Assembly: GCF_026222555.1 (NCBI RefSeq)
Contig: NZ_CP098511.1
Coordinates: 2,709,501 to 2,773,500, forward strand
DNA: 64,000 nucleotides
Reading direction: 5' to 3'
From: Aquimarina sp. ERC-38
GTDB lineage: Bacteria > Bacteroidota > Bacteroidia > Flavobacteriales > Flavobacteriaceae
Under the pieces are notes generated by a model. It was not told where the DNA came from. It was given only the letters and a program-made list of their open reading frames with translations, and ran no database searches. How positions within the stretch are numbered: the stretch's first letter is position 1; each line of letters opens with the position of its first letter. Below, piece after piece: positions 19,204 through 28,091 of the stretch. The position numbers and the translations under genes were made by a program.

Positions 19204-20481
19204 ATGTCGGTTTTAAAAGACAAAGTATCACAGGATTTTATAGAACTTGAAGAAAAGTACGGAGCCCATAATTACCATCCTCTCCCGGTGGTTTTAGCCA
19301 GGGGCGAAGGGGTGTACGTCTGGGACGTAGAAGGTAATAAATATTATGATTTTTTAAGCGCATATTCTGCGGTGAATCAGGGGCATTGTCATCCTAAGAT
19401 TGTAGATGCGATGACCAATCAGGCCAAAACCCTAACCTTAACTTCCAGGGCATTTCACAACGATCAATTAGGTCCTTACGAAGAATTTGCTACGAATTAT
19501 TTTAATTACGACAAATTATTACCCATGAATACCGGGGCAGAGGCCGTAGAAACCGCCGTAAAAATTTGTCGTAAATGGGCGTATGAGAAAAAAGGAATTT
19601 CAAAAAACGACGCACAAATTGTAGTTTGCAAAAACAACTTTCATGGGCGAACGACTACGATTATTTCTTTTTCTAATGATCCGGTTGCCCGAAAGAACTT
19701 TGGCCCTTACACTTCAGGTTTTCTTAAGATTGCATACGACAATCTGGAAGCCTTAGAAGAGGTACTGGAAAATAATGATAATATTGCCGGATTCCTGGTA
19801 GAGCCTATCCAGGGAGAAGCGGGGGTTTACGTACCTTCGGAAGATTATTTAATAAAGGCAAAGGCTCTTTGTAAAAAGTATAATGTATTATTTATTGCTG
19901 ACGAAGTACAAACCGGAATTGCCAGGACAGGCAGGTTACTAGCAACCTGCGGTAATTGTTCCTGTCCGGAAAAAAACTGCTCAGGTACTCCCGAAGTAAA
20001 GGCGGATATTTTAATATTAGGAAAAGCCTTAAGCGGGGGAGCTTATCCAGTTTCAGCAGTCTTGGCGAATGATGATATTATGGAAGTCATCCGGCCCGGA
20101 AATCACGGAAGTACCTTCGGAGGAAATCCGGTGGCTGCGGCAGTCGCAATAGCCGCCCTGGAAGTTGTACGTGATGAAGAATTGGCGGAAAATGCGGATC
20201 AGTTAGGAAAATTATTTAGATCCGAATTGCAAAAATACGTGGATCGTTCTTCGATTGTTCAGCTAGTTCGAGGAAAAGGCTTACTAAATGCCATTGTTAT
20301 TAATGATGATGAAAATAGCGATACCGCCTGGAATATTTGTATGGCTTTAAAAGATAACGGGTTATTGGCAAAACCTACGCATGGTAATATCATTCGTTTT
20401 GCACCGCCGTTAGTAATGACCAAAGAAGAATTGCTGGACTGCGTTCATATTATTATAAAAACCTTACAGGATTTTGAGTAA
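19204..20481 (+). CDS. rocD: Ornithine-oxo-acid aminotransferase
   Basis: A PLP class III aminotransferase, 425 aa, converting ornithine and 2-oxoglutarate to glutamate semialdehyde and glutamate. It shows [49 protein letters not shown] and the PLP-lysine motif [17 protein letters not shown], then HGSTFGGNP. Between RTGRLL and the lysine strand there is an insertion with four cysteines ([11 protein letters not shown]) that is absent from human ornithine aminotransferase; it could bind metal or be redox-active. It follows the proline dehydrogenase gene on the same strand, which fits arginine/proline breakdown feeding glutamate. Confidence 0.95.
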   Translation: MSVLKDKVSQDFIELEEKYGAHNYHPLPVVLARGEGVYVWDVEGNKYYDFLSAYSAVNQGHCHPKIVDAMTNQAKTLTLTSRAFHNDQLGPYEEFATNYFNYDKLLPMNTGAEAVETAVKICRKWAYEKKGISKNDAQIVVCKNNFHGRTTTIISFSNDPVARKNFGPYTSGFLKIAYDNLEALEEVLENNDNIAGFLVEPIQGEAGVYVPSEDYLIKAKALCKKYNVLFIADEVQTGIARTGRLLATCGNCSCPEKNCSGTPEVKADILILGKALSGGAYPVSAVLANDDIMEVIRPGNHGSTFGGNPVAAAVAIAALEVVRDEELAENADQLGKLFRSELQKYVDRSSIVQLVRGKGLLNAIVINDDENSDTAWNICMALKDNGLLAKPTHGNIIRFAPPLVMTKEELLDCVHIIIKTLQDFE

Positions 20482-20498
20482 GTATGTTTTATCTATTG

Positions 20499-20862
20499 GT
20501 GTCCGGTAAAGCTTTAAGATCGCTATCGCTTCAAGAATCAATACTAATTATTATCATATTGAAAATTAGTATTATAACTCGTGGTGTATTTAAATAATAG
20601 TTATTATAAAATCCGTCCGTTCGAGTGCTTCGACCAAAGGAAGAAGTGTATCGAGAACAAGGATTTTTAGTTAAAAAAGCTATTCTCGATACATTTTTTC
20701 TTCATTTCATTACGAAAAAACACTCGAATTGACGCTTTTTTCCCTTTAAATGCATCAGAGATTATGATAATTATTAACTTTAAAAAAACAAAACACTTTT
20801 TAAAAAAGTAGAAAAGCAACCTCCAAGTACTTTAAAGTTTGGGATCATTCTATTTTTCTTAT
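20499..20862. repeat. Dispersed MITE-like repeat, copy A (interrupted)
   Basis: The left part has GGTGTCCGGTAAAGC followed by AAGATCGCTATCGCTTC, and the right part has the core CACTTTTTAAAAAAGTAG, AAAAGCAACCTCCAA and TACTTTAAAGTTTGGGA. The same blocks occur in order at about 39.9, 42.9 and 50.1 kb. This copy is lengthened by a 121-bp palindromic segment. It has no coding potential and occupies most of the 484-bp gap after rocD. Confidence 0.8.
20614..20734. repeat. 121-bp imperfect palindrome inside repeat copy A
   Basis: The left arm (CGTCCGTTCGAGTG ... GTATCGAGAA) is matched by the reverse complement of the right arm (TTCTCGATAC ... CACTCGAATTGACG). The arms are about 50 bp with roughly 20 unpaired central bases, so the RNA would form one long hairpin. 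It looks like a separate repetitive element nested in the MITE-like repeat. Confidence 0.8.
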
Positions 20863-20877
20863 CGTAGCCAAAATTAA

Positions 20878-20937
20878 AAGGTCATTGCGAAGAAGTGGTA
20901 ATTATTAGTTTTACCTTACCTTCTCTACAATGACCTT
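20878..20937 (-). terminator. Long inverted repeat, possible terminator of the CCC-motif gene
   Basis: AAGGTCATTG...AGAAG.GGTAA pairs with TTACC...CTTCT...CAATGACCTT across a 9-base loop. On the minus strand it lies 28 bp after the stop of the CCC-motif membrane gene and is followed by TTTTAATTTT, so it can act as a terminator. GTCATTGCGA-type palindromes also occur as dispersed repeats in this phylum, so it may be both. Confidence 0.6.
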
Positions 20938-20965
20938 CCTTTATTTTAGACAAAAGCGAATTATC

Positions 20966-21301
20966 CTATTCGGACGTTCCGCTTTCATAACTTCTTTGCA
21001 TTTCTTCAATCATTAATTGATATCCTTCAAAACCTACCGTAACAAATATATAGATCATATAGATTAGTACTAACAAACTTAGAACAATTCCGATAATTGC
21101 CAGAATTCTTCCGGCCTTAATATTTTCAAATCCACTATATAGACTAGGATCGGTATTGTATAGCTCTGTGTCTTTTTTAGCAAAGTATAAAGCGATGATA
21201 GCAAATATAATTCCGGGAATCCCCCAGCAACAACAGCCTAAAAGAGATAAAATTCCGAAAATTAAAACTAAAGTCGAATTGGGTAATTTTTGTTTTTCCA
21301 T
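20966..21301 (-). CDS. CCC-motif small membrane protein
   Basis: A 111-aa protein with two to three predicted transmembrane helices. Helix 1 ends in the triple-cysteine motif LGCCCWGIPGIIFAIIALYFAKKD; the last helix is ILAIIGIVLSLLVLIYMIYIFV. The DUF4190-like pattern (PNSTLVLIFGILSLL, then KAGRILAIIGIVLSLL) is that of the Bacteroidota CCC-motif membrane proteins. The role is unknown. It is followed upstream in the same operon (10 bp) by a DUF2752 gene, a pairing common in this phylum. Confidence 0.85.
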   Translation of the reverse strand: MEKQKLPNSTLVLIFGILSLLGCCCWGIPGIIFAIIALYFAKKDTELYNTDPSLYSGFENIKAGRILAIIGIVLSLLVLIYMIYIFVTVGFEGYQLMIEEMQRSYESGTSE

Positions 21302-21310
21302 AAAATATAA

Positions 21311-21583
21311 TTAAGTAAAGATAAATTTCATTTTTAATATATAATTGCCCACCATAAAAACTACAATAGCAGTAATTAGCGTTAACTTTAAATACCAACT
21401 GTATTTAATTGTTACAAAGAATTCAGATAAAATAAAAAGTAAGAAGCCTAAAAGCGGATAAATAGCCGGGTACATATAAAAAGCTGCTTTAAATTCCCCT
21501 TTAGCGAGTAGCCATAAGGAACGTTGCATACCACAACCCAGGCAATCAATTCCTAAGAAATACTTATTTAAACATGGTAACAT
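21311..21583 (-). CDS. DUF2752 membrane protein
   Basis: A 90-aa protein with the DUF2752 signature CLGCGMQRSLWLLAKGEFKAAFYMYPAIYPLL and a further helix near the C-terminus. The family is membrane-embedded and uncharacterised; the CxxCGxxR motif is the invariant part. I start at the ATG for MLPCLNKYF because it is preceded by GGAAGAA at a good Shine-Dalgarno distance. The longer open frame to 21754 would overlap the opposite-strand gene and adds no recognisable sequence. Upstream partner of the CCC-motif gene. Confidence 0.82.
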   Translation of the reverse strand: MLPCLNKYFLGIDCLGCGMQRSLWLLAKGEFKAAFYMYPAIYPLLGFLLFILSEFFVTIKYSWYLKLTLITAIVVFMVGNYILKMKFIFT

Positions 21584-21701
21584 ATATTCTTCCAAAATAC
21601 GCTCTTTATGAAAGCAATATACATAATTTGGATTGAATTTATTTTGAAAGAATACTAAAGAATACCGGTTTATTAGTAATTTCGTAGTTAAATAATTTAG
21701 T

Positions 21702-21923
21702 TTGAAAAAGAAAATAGCGGTCATAGCTATACTTGTCGGAGCCCTAATCCTCATTGTACAGCTTGCTTTAAAAAGTAAAGGCTATTATGTGCAAAGTGTA
21801 GGTATTCTATTACTTATGGGTGGCCTTTTTCTAATAAATACTTCCATTCCTTCTTCTACATCAAATGTAGAAAAGGATAAAATTGAAAAAGATACTAGCG
21901 AAAGTTATGAAGATAGGGGATAA
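21702..21923 (+). CDS. Small membrane protein, unknown
   Basis: A 73-aa protein starting with TTG. Two hydrophobic stretches (IAVIAILVGALILIVQLAL and VGILLLMGGLFLINTSI) predict a helical hairpin, followed by a charged, serine-rich tail (SSTSNVEKDKIEKDTSESYEDRG). It overlaps the start of the Smr-domain gene by 17 bp, which implies co-translation and supports it being real. Function not recognised. Confidence 0.6.
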   Translation: MKKKIAVIAILVGALILIVQLALKSKGYYVQSVGILLLMGGLFLINTSIPSSTSNVEKDKIEKDTSESYEDRG

Positions 21924-22458
21924 AGTTTCGGTATTAGACGACCCTATAACCGGTGTCATTACTAAAGTTGAGAATGATCAGATTATTATCAGAACCGAAG
22001 ATGGTTTTGAAATGGAATTCACTCAGCAGGAATTAGTAGTGGAACATAGCACCCTATCCTTGGTACCATCTTTAGAAGAAATAACAGATGCCGTTCAAGA
22101 CAAAGAACACTTTAAAAAGAAATCTAAGAAACCCCTTATTACTACAAAAAAGAAAGAAATTCCTGCAATGGAAGTAGATTTACATATTCATAAGTTAACT
22201 GAATCTTCTAAGGGAATGTCTAATTACGACATGCTAAATCTGCAATTGGAGACAGCTAAGCGACAATTACAATTTGCAATAGAGAAACGTATATCACGAG
22301 TCATATTTATTCATGGAGTAGGCCAGGGAGTCTTAAAAGAAGAATTACGTTACGAATTTTCTAAATACGATGGTATTAAAGTAAGTGATGCGGACTACCA
22401 GAAGTACGGTTTGGGGGCTATGGAAATTTATATCTATCAAAACCCAGATAGAAAATAG
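21907..22458 (+). CDS. Smr-domain protein (MutS2-like C-terminal nuclease domain)
   Basis: A 183-aa protein. Residues 1-45 form a small beta domain (KIGDKVSVLDDPITGVITKVE). A charged linker is followed by an Smr domain (about 95-180) with VDLHIHKLTE, IFIHGVGQGVLKEELRYEF and a C-terminal YGLGAMEIYI. Smr domains of MutS2 and related proteins nick DNA or cleave RNA; the LDxH and HGxGxG motifs are present here in the form VDLHIH and HGVGQG. I start at ATG 21907 rather than the TTG eight codons earlier. It overlaps the upstream small membrane protein gene. Confidence 0.88.
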   Translation: MKIGDKVSVLDDPITGVITKVENDQIIIRTEDGFEMEFTQQELVVEHSTLSLVPSLEEITDAVQDKEHFKKKSKKPLITTKKKEIPAMEVDLHIHKLTESSKGMSNYDMLNLQLETAKRQLQFAIEKRISRVIFIHGVGQGVLKEELRYEFSKYDGIKVSDADYQKYGLGAMEIYIYQNPDRK

Positions 22459-22517
22459 GATAACAACTACAGACAAATGATTATTCGATTTAACCGGTCA
22501 CTAAATACAAATAAAAT

Positions 22518-23045
22518 CTATTTATTCTGTACCAATCTTTGCGTACCCAGTAAAATTACTTCATTTCGTAAGGATATGCCTTCTCCGTTTAAGGAAGTAC
22601 CTATCATGGTTAGGGTACGATCAAAGGTTAAAGTGGTATCCGTACTTTCAACTTCTACGTACTGAAATACACCGGCACCACTAATACTTTTTAGTTCAAA
22701 ATCCACATTATTTTCTGATGGCGGAATAATACTGCAAAAATAGGTGTCCGGATTAATACCTTCGGTTAATTTTCTGTAGATTAATAAGTTAGTTTGTTCG
22801 GTTAAATTGATAACAATATCTTCAGCAGAAAAAGTATTAATGTCAAATGTAGAGCTGGAAAAGTTAAATGAAATAAGCTCATCCCGGTTATCTGAAACTT
22901 TGTAAAAAACAAAGTCATTCGTATCGTTATTTCCACAACTATCCAGGTTTGCTTCAAAGTCTATATCTCTGGTAATCTCATCACCTTCACTACAAGCTAT
23001 TATGAGTATTATAAAAAACCCTAAAATCCAATAATTTTGAAACAT
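22518..23045 (-). CDS. Lipoprotein, short paralogue of its upstream neighbour
   Basis: A 175-aa protein with a lipoprotein signal peptide (GFFIILIIAC|SEGDE). The mature part parallels the neighbouring 355-aa lipoprotein block for block: FVFYKVSDNRDELISFNF versus FVFFKINPQLDEAISYNF, INLTEQTNLLIYRKL versus FMLSEGNNELTYRQF, and YFCSIIPPSENNV versus YYCNTVPDSDINV. It lacks the calcium-type repeats of that neighbour. The genes are one base apart, so this looks like tandem duplication within one operon. Family and function not recognised. Confidence 0.8.
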   Translation of the reverse strand: MFQNYWILGFFIILIIACSEGDEITRDIDFEANLDSCGNNDTNDFVFYKVSDNRDELISFNFSSSTFDINTFSAEDIVINLTEQTNLLIYRKLTEGINPDTYFCSIIPPSENNVDFELKSISGAGVFQYVEVESTDTTLTFDRTLTMIGTSLNGEGISLRNEVILLGTQRLVQNK

Positions 23046-23046
23046 C

Positions 23047-24114
23047 CTATTTATCTACTGAAGTTATACTATCTCTCTCGACTTCGCGAAACCCTAAATT
23101 TAAAAAGTCTTCATCAAAAGAATCCTGGTTTTCGGAAAATATCAGGTTAAATAAAGATACTTCCGTGCGATAGGTTACCTTATAAACATTATTCTGAGTA
23201 ATAGGCTCAATTGCCCCCGGTATTATATCTTCCATGCTATTAGTATCCAGATATTCCGGAATACCGTCCCCATCCGGGTCATACTGCTCTGGGTCGTCAT
23301 TTTCGTTTAAAACTTCATCTCTTGTCAAAATACCATCCCCATCATCGTCATTATCCCGGTAATTAAATATACCATCTCCGTCCGTATCATCGTCTCTTGG
23401 GTTTCCATTTCGATTTAAATCTTCTCTGATGGTAGGTACTCCATCACCGTCATCATCATTATCCCTATAATCAGGGATACCATCTTCATCCGTATCTCTA
23501 TAACTATCATCTGTGGCAATCCCGTTTGATAATTCGGCACTGGTTAAAATACCATCATTATCATCATCCGTATCCAGATAATTAGGAATACCATCATTGT
23601 CAGTGTCATCATCTGTCAAATCATTATTAGCATTTAAATCTTCAATTTCAATAGGATCAACCATTGGGTCATCGTCTAATGCCGGTACCCCATCTTCGTC
23701 ATCCTGTTCTACGATAGTTACCGTAATCTGCGCCAGTCCTTCGGTACTTTTTACTTCGTTAATAACATTAATATCACTATCAGGAACCGTATTACAGTAA
23801 TAGTCATTAGTAATATCACGGTCAAACTGCCGGTAGGTTAATTCATTGTTACCTTCAGACAGCATAAAAGTCAGTGGGGTTTCGGTTTCAGAACTGGCGT
23901 CGTATTGGTCACTTATAAAATTATAAGAAATAGCTTCATCAAGTTGCGGATTAATTTTAAAGAAAACAAAAGAGTTTTCTTCAATTCCCGGGCAAACATT
24001 CAGGTCTAACTCATCAAATTCAAAACTAGTCACAATAATATCCCCATCATCACAAGCAGTCACGACCAGGCTGAGTACGAAAAGAAATAGACTATTTTTA
24101 AAAAATCTTATCAT
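23047..24114 (-). CDS. Lipoprotein with thrombospondin type 3-like calcium-binding repeats
   Basis: A 355-aa protein with a lipobox (LVVTAC|DDGD). Residues about 25-150 match the short paralogue downstream. Residues about 150-290 consist of some seven aspartate-rich DxDxDG motifs arranged as alternating DTDGDGIPNYLD and DDDGDGILT types, the pattern of TSP3/EF-hand-like calcium-binding repeats. A C-terminal beta segment (KVTYRTEVSLFNLIFSE) resumes the non-repeat part. Such proteins are usually surface lipoproteins in Bacteroidota; binding of calcium is inferred from the motif. First gene of a two-gene unit. Confidence 0.85.
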   Translation of the reverse strand: MIRFFKNSLFLFVLSLVVTACDDGDIIVTSFEFDELDLNVCPGIEENSFVFFKINPQLDEAISYNFISDQYDASSETETPLTFMLSEGNNELTYRQFDRDITNDYYCNTVPDSDINVINEVKSTEGLAQITVTIVEQDDEDGVPALDDDPMVDPIEIEDLNANNDLTDDDTDNDGIPNYLDTDDDNDGILTSAELSNGIATDDSYRDTDEDGIPDYRDNDDDGDGVPTIREDLNRNGNPRDDDTDGDGIFNYRDNDDDGDGILTRDEVLNENDDPEQYDPDGDGIPEYLDTNSMEDIIPGAIEPITQNNVYKVTYRTEVSLFNLIFSENQDSFDEDFLNLGFREVERDSITSVDK

Positions 24115-24258
24115 ATGATACGCTTTATTCTACTTAATGACGCTATAATTTATACAATGTTGTATAAAGGCAAAAATAATGGATTTTAAAGATTATCCTG
24201 ACAAGCTATTTCAATAAAGTTTTTTAAAGTAGTTTTGTATCTCTAAAGTAATTCGCAT

Positions 24259-25407
24259 ATGCAGGTTTATTTTGATAATGCAGCTACTACTTCTATATTC
24301 CCCGAAGTAATACAACGTATGACGGAGGTAATGCAGCAACCATATGGAAATCCGTCATCCACACATGCTTTTGGACGATCTGCTAAAAGCGAACTTGAAA
24401 CTTCAAGAAAAGAAATAGCAAAAATCATAGGAGCTCAGGCCTCCGAAATTGTATTTACTTCAGGAGGTACTGAGGCAGATAACCTGATTTTAAACAGTGC
24501 GGTTCGAGACTTGAAGGTACGTCATATTATCACTACAAAAATCGAACATCATGCGGTCTTACATACGGTAAATTCTTTACAACTTTATGATCCTTTAAAA
24601 GTTAGCTATATACCAGTGCTATCAGATGGAAGTATTGATTATCGAAAATTAACTGAATTTTTACAACAATCGCAACAATCTAAAGAAAAAACCCTGGTTA
24701 GCTTAATGCATATCAATAATGAAATCGGGACTATACTTGATTTACAAAAAACCGGAGCATTATGTCAAGAATACGGTGCTTTGTTTCATAGTGATATGGT
24801 GCAATCCTTTGGGCATTATCCCATAGTCATGGAAGAACTTCCGATTGATTTTGCGGTTGCCAGTGCACATAAGTTTCACGGCCCTAAGGGTATCGGTTTT
24901 GCTTATATTAAAAAAGGTTCTGGTATTAAATCCCTTATTTACGGCGGATCGCAAGAAAAAGGAAATAGGGCAGGTACCGAAAGTTTGCATAACATCGTAG
25001 GAATGGCAACCGCTCTTAAAATTGCTACTTCTCAACTTGAAGAAGACAGAAGGTATATAGAAGAAATAAAGAAATATTTTACGGATCAGCTTAAAAATGT
25101 ATTTCCGCAGGTTCGCTTTAATGCAAAGAGTGATACCAATAATCAAAATACGTACACCCTGGTAAATGTTTTACTACCAGTATCGGTTCAAAAAGCAGCG
25201 ATGTTATTATTTCAACTGGACATTGCCGGAATTGCTTGTTCAAAAGGAAGTGCTTGTCAAAGTGGAAGTACCAGCCATTCTCACGTTTTACAGGAGATTT
25301 TATCAGAAGAAGACTTGCAAAAACCATCTTTACGTTTTTCTTTTTCTAGATATAATGCAAAAGATGAAGTAGATTATTTTATAGATACGTTAAAGAAATT
25401 GGTGTAG
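24259..25407 (+). CDS. Cysteine desulfurase (NifS/IscS family)
   Basis: A PLP class V enzyme of 382 aa that takes sulfur from cysteine for Fe-S clusters or tRNA thiolation. It shows YFDNAATTSIFPEV, GNPSSTHAFGRSAK, TSGGTEADNLIL, the PLP lysine in VASAHKFHGPKGIGF and the mobile loop cysteine in CSKGSACQSGSTSHSHVL. The loop is of the long IscS/NifS (group I) form. A TAGTTTTG -7-type box lies about 20 bp upstream. No scaffold or other Fe-S genes are adjacent, so a housekeeping versus special role cannot be decided. Confidence 0.93.
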   Translation: MQVYFDNAATTSIFPEVIQRMTEVMQQPYGNPSSTHAFGRSAKSELETSRKEIAKIIGAQASEIVFTSGGTEADNLILNSAVRDLKVRHIITTKIEHHAVLHTVNSLQLYDPLKVSYIPVLSDGSIDYRKLTEFLQQSQQSKEKTLVSLMHINNEIGTILDLQKTGALCQEYGALFHSDMVQSFGHYPIVMEELPIDFAVASAHKFHGPKGIGFAYIKKGSGIKSLIYGGSQEKGNRAGTESLHNIVGMATALKIATSQLEEDRRYIEEIKKYFTDQLKNVFPQVRFNAKSDTNNQNTYTLVNVLLPVSVQKAAMLLFQLDIAGIACSKGSACQSGSTSHSHVLQEILSEEDLQKPSLRFSFSRYNAKDEVDYFIDTLKKLV

Positions 25408-25528
25408 TTTTAGCCAATCAGTCTTGAAATAATGAATTCTTCATATAGAACCTCACTTCATTAAAGATCAAAAGTGTGTTGACCAGATAGTAATCTCCTT
25501 CGGAAGCTAAAAGGTTTTTTCTAGAAAT

Positions 25529-28081
25529 CTAAAATTTCATTGCTAATTTTACGTTTAGTACTCTGGGGGATAAAAAGTTAGGTACAGCAAATTGCAATCC
25601 CGAAGATGCATCTCTGACAAAGGTGTTTGTAATAGCGTTTTGGCGGTTAAAAATATTAAAAACCTCTAGTCCTAAGCTTAAGGATTTAAAAGAAGAAAAC
25701 AATCCGCTTTCCACTTTCTTTTTCTCTTCATCGATAAAGATATAAGAAATCCCTAAATCCGCCCGGTGATAATCCCTAAGGCGTTGATCTCTAAAATTTT
25801 CTCCTTCTGAATTTTCGGTATAAGGATCTGCATAATTAGGCGTACCACCCGGAACCCCGGTTTGGAAGAGTAAATTTAGGTAGGCTTTTAAATTAGGAAT
25901 AGTAGGAACATAATCCTGAAATAATAAACCTACTTTAAAGCGTTGATCGGTTGGTCGTGAAATAAACCCACGGTCTTCAATATTTTCTTCTGTCTTTAAA
26001 TATCCCACGCTTAACCAACTTTCGGCACCGGGAACAAAATCTCCGGTTAAGCGGACATCAACTCCGTAAGCATAAGCTTTGGCATTATTTGCCGCTTCGT
26101 AACGGATTCGTACATTTTCAATAGTGTATGGATTTACATCAGTTAAATATTTATAATAAATTTCTGAAGTTAAGGTAAACGGCCTTTTCTTTAGTAAAAA
26201 ACTATAATCGTTACCCAGAACGATATGAACGGATTGTTGTGCTTTTACATCTGGTTGTACGGTTCCCGTAGAATCCCGTAACTCTCGATAAAAAGGAGGC
26301 TGATGATACCAACCTCCGGAAAGCCTAAAGATCATATCGGTTTTTTCCCAATCGGGTTTTAGGGCAACCTGCATTCTTGGACTTATTTTTACTGAAGCAC
26401 TAGAGCTTATATTTTTACCGTGAACATTCCAATAATGACCACGAACTCCGAAATTAGCCCAAAGTTCATGTTCTTTCCATTGCGTTCGAATACTGTATTG
26501 TCCGAAACCAGATACACGGTCAATTTTAACTTCATTTAATGCCCGTACCGAATTAAAAGGTACGATCGGACTTACATTAGGATTGTAAGGTTGATCATTT
26601 ACAAATTCGGAAAATGGCGGACGTATGGAAAAACCCAGGGAGTCGATAATCTCATATTCCTGTAAACGATCCAAAATATCTTCTTTAGTATACTTAATAC
26701 CCCAATCAACCTGATGTTCGTCTTTATTATAAGTACCTTTATGCTCTGCATTGATAATAATGGCATCCAGGTCATTTCGGGCATGGATAAATTGAGACCC
26801 GGCCCCTCTAAAAAATTCCACTTCTCCCACATTTTCACTGCCAATATCATTATTTACATCTCCCAGCGCATAATTTGCTAAAATGTCGTAATATTCTTGC
26901 TCCTGAGTTTGGTAGGCAGAACCGATAAATCGAAGCGTTGTATGTTCAGTAGGTTTATAGGTGCCTTTTAATGCTCCAAAATAAGTATCATATCGATCAA
27001 TCTCTTCTCCCTCGTAGATCACCCTCAATTGTTGATTACTTTGTAAGTTACCGAAGTTGATAAAACTTTGTATAGGTTGAAAATTATAACGGTTGATCGC
27101 TAAATTTCCTAAAAAACCTAATTCAAATTTATTAGAAAAGTTATAAGAAATATACGTTTGAATATCTCCAAAGGTTGGTCGGAAATTAACATCAGTTGGT
27201 CGGGATTTTACAATAATACTATTATCCCGAAAACGAACTCCCAGGATTGCTGCTAGCTTTTTATCTTTTGAGATTCCTTCGGCGGAAACAAAAACATTTC
27301 CCAGGCCGGTAATAATCCCGTCTCGATTTGAATTACCACTACTAGGCCTTGTACCTACCAGCATTCCAATATTTGCCGTAGCACCAAATCCCGTGGGACG
27401 TCTGTAAGTAATATCTAAAACCGAAGATAATTTATCACCGTACTTTGCTTGAAAACCCCCAGCTGAAAAGTCGACACTTCTAACCAAATCGGTATTTACA
27501 AAACTAAGTCCTTCCTGTTGTCCTGATCTTATTAAGAACGGACGATATACTTCAATTTCATTTACATACACCAGGTTCTCGTCAAAATTACCTCCCCTTA
27601 CCGAATATTGCGTACTTAATTCATTATTAGAACTGACTCCCGGTAAGGTCTTTAATAAACCTTCAACCCCCGGATTTGCCGATGGGGTCAACCGAATGGT
27701 TTCCGGGTCCAGGGTAGTGATACCTTCAACGGTCTTCTTTTCCCGGCCACTTATAATTACTTCACTAATCTGTTCAATATCCGTTTTTAAAACCGGATTA
27801 AGTTCGTACACCTGATTCTCTTCAAGTGCTATTTTAAAAACAACATTTTTAAAACCTAAATAACTTATAGAAACTTTTATTTCCTGATTTGCCGGTACCA
27901 GAAGTTCATAAACCCCATTATTATCTGATAAAGTACCATCTTTATTGTAGCGGATGCTGGCACCTGGAACCGGTTTTTTTTCTTCATCTAAGATGACACC
28001 TTTTAAAAGTGCTGACTGTGTATGAACTTTAAAAGTGATAAGGTACATTGCCGCTAACAGCAAGAAAATAAGTTTACGCAA
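25529..28081 (-). CDS. TonB-dependent outer membrane receptor
   Basis: An 850-aa receptor. The signal peptide ends near FKVHTQ. It is followed by a carboxypeptidase-regulatory-like beta domain (SALLKGVILDEEKKPVPGASIRYN ... DNNGVYELLV), typical of Bacteroidota receptors, then the plug with PETIRLTPSANPGVEGLLKTLPGV and QYSVRGGNFDENLVYVNEIEV, and the 22-strand barrel ending in VLNVKLAMKF. Substrate unknown. No SusD partner is adjacent. The gene lies 10 bp downstream of an M23 peptidase gene, so they are co-transcribed. Confidence 0.92.
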   Translation of the reverse strand: MRKLIFLLLAAMYLITFKVHTQSALLKGVILDEEKKPVPGASIRYNKDGTLSDNNGVYELLVPANQEIKVSISYLGFKNVVFKIALEENQVYELNPVLKTDIEQISEVIISGREKKTVEGITTLDPETIRLTPSANPGVEGLLKTLPGVSSNNELSTQYSVRGGNFDENLVYVNEIEVYRPFLIRSGQQEGLSFVNTDLVRSVDFSAGGFQAKYGDKLSSVLDITYRRPTGFGATANIGMLVGTRPSSGNSNRDGIITGLGNVFVSAEGISKDKKLAAILGVRFRDNSIIVKSRPTDVNFRPTFGDIQTYISYNFSNKFELGFLGNLAINRYNFQPIQSFINFGNLQSNQQLRVIYEGEEIDRYDTYFGALKGTYKPTEHTTLRFIGSAYQTQEQEYYDILANYALGDVNNDIGSENVGEVEFFRGAGSQFIHARNDLDAIIINAEHKGTYNKDEHQVDWGIKYTKEDILDRLQEYEIIDSLGFSIRPPFSEFVNDQPYNPNVSPIVPFNSVRALNEVKIDRVSGFGQYSIRTQWKEHELWANFGVRGHYWNVHGKNISSSASVKISPRMQVALKPDWEKTDMIFRLSGGWYHQPPFYRELRDSTGTVQPDVKAQQSVHIVLGNDYSFLLKKRPFTLTSEIYYKYLTDVNPYTIENVRIRYEAANNAKAYAYGVDVRLTGDFVPGAESWLSVGYLKTEENIEDRGFISRPTDQRFKVGLLFQDYVPTIPNLKAYLNLLFQTGVPGGTPNYADPYTENSEGENFRDQRLRDYHRADLGISYIFIDEEKKKVESGLFSSFKSLSLGLEVFNIFNRQNAITNTFVRDASSGLQFAVPNFLSPRVLNVKLAMKF

Positions 28082-28091
28082 AAGTTAGTAT

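Noticed and set aside
21584..21754. Longer start of the DUF2752 protein
   Set aside because: It overlaps the opposite-strand gene, while the ATG at 21583 has a good GGAAGAA ribosome binding site and leaves the full domain.
24259..25407. Antisense frames within the cysteine desulfurase gene
   Set aside because: They overlap a fully conserved gene and have no recognisable protein features.
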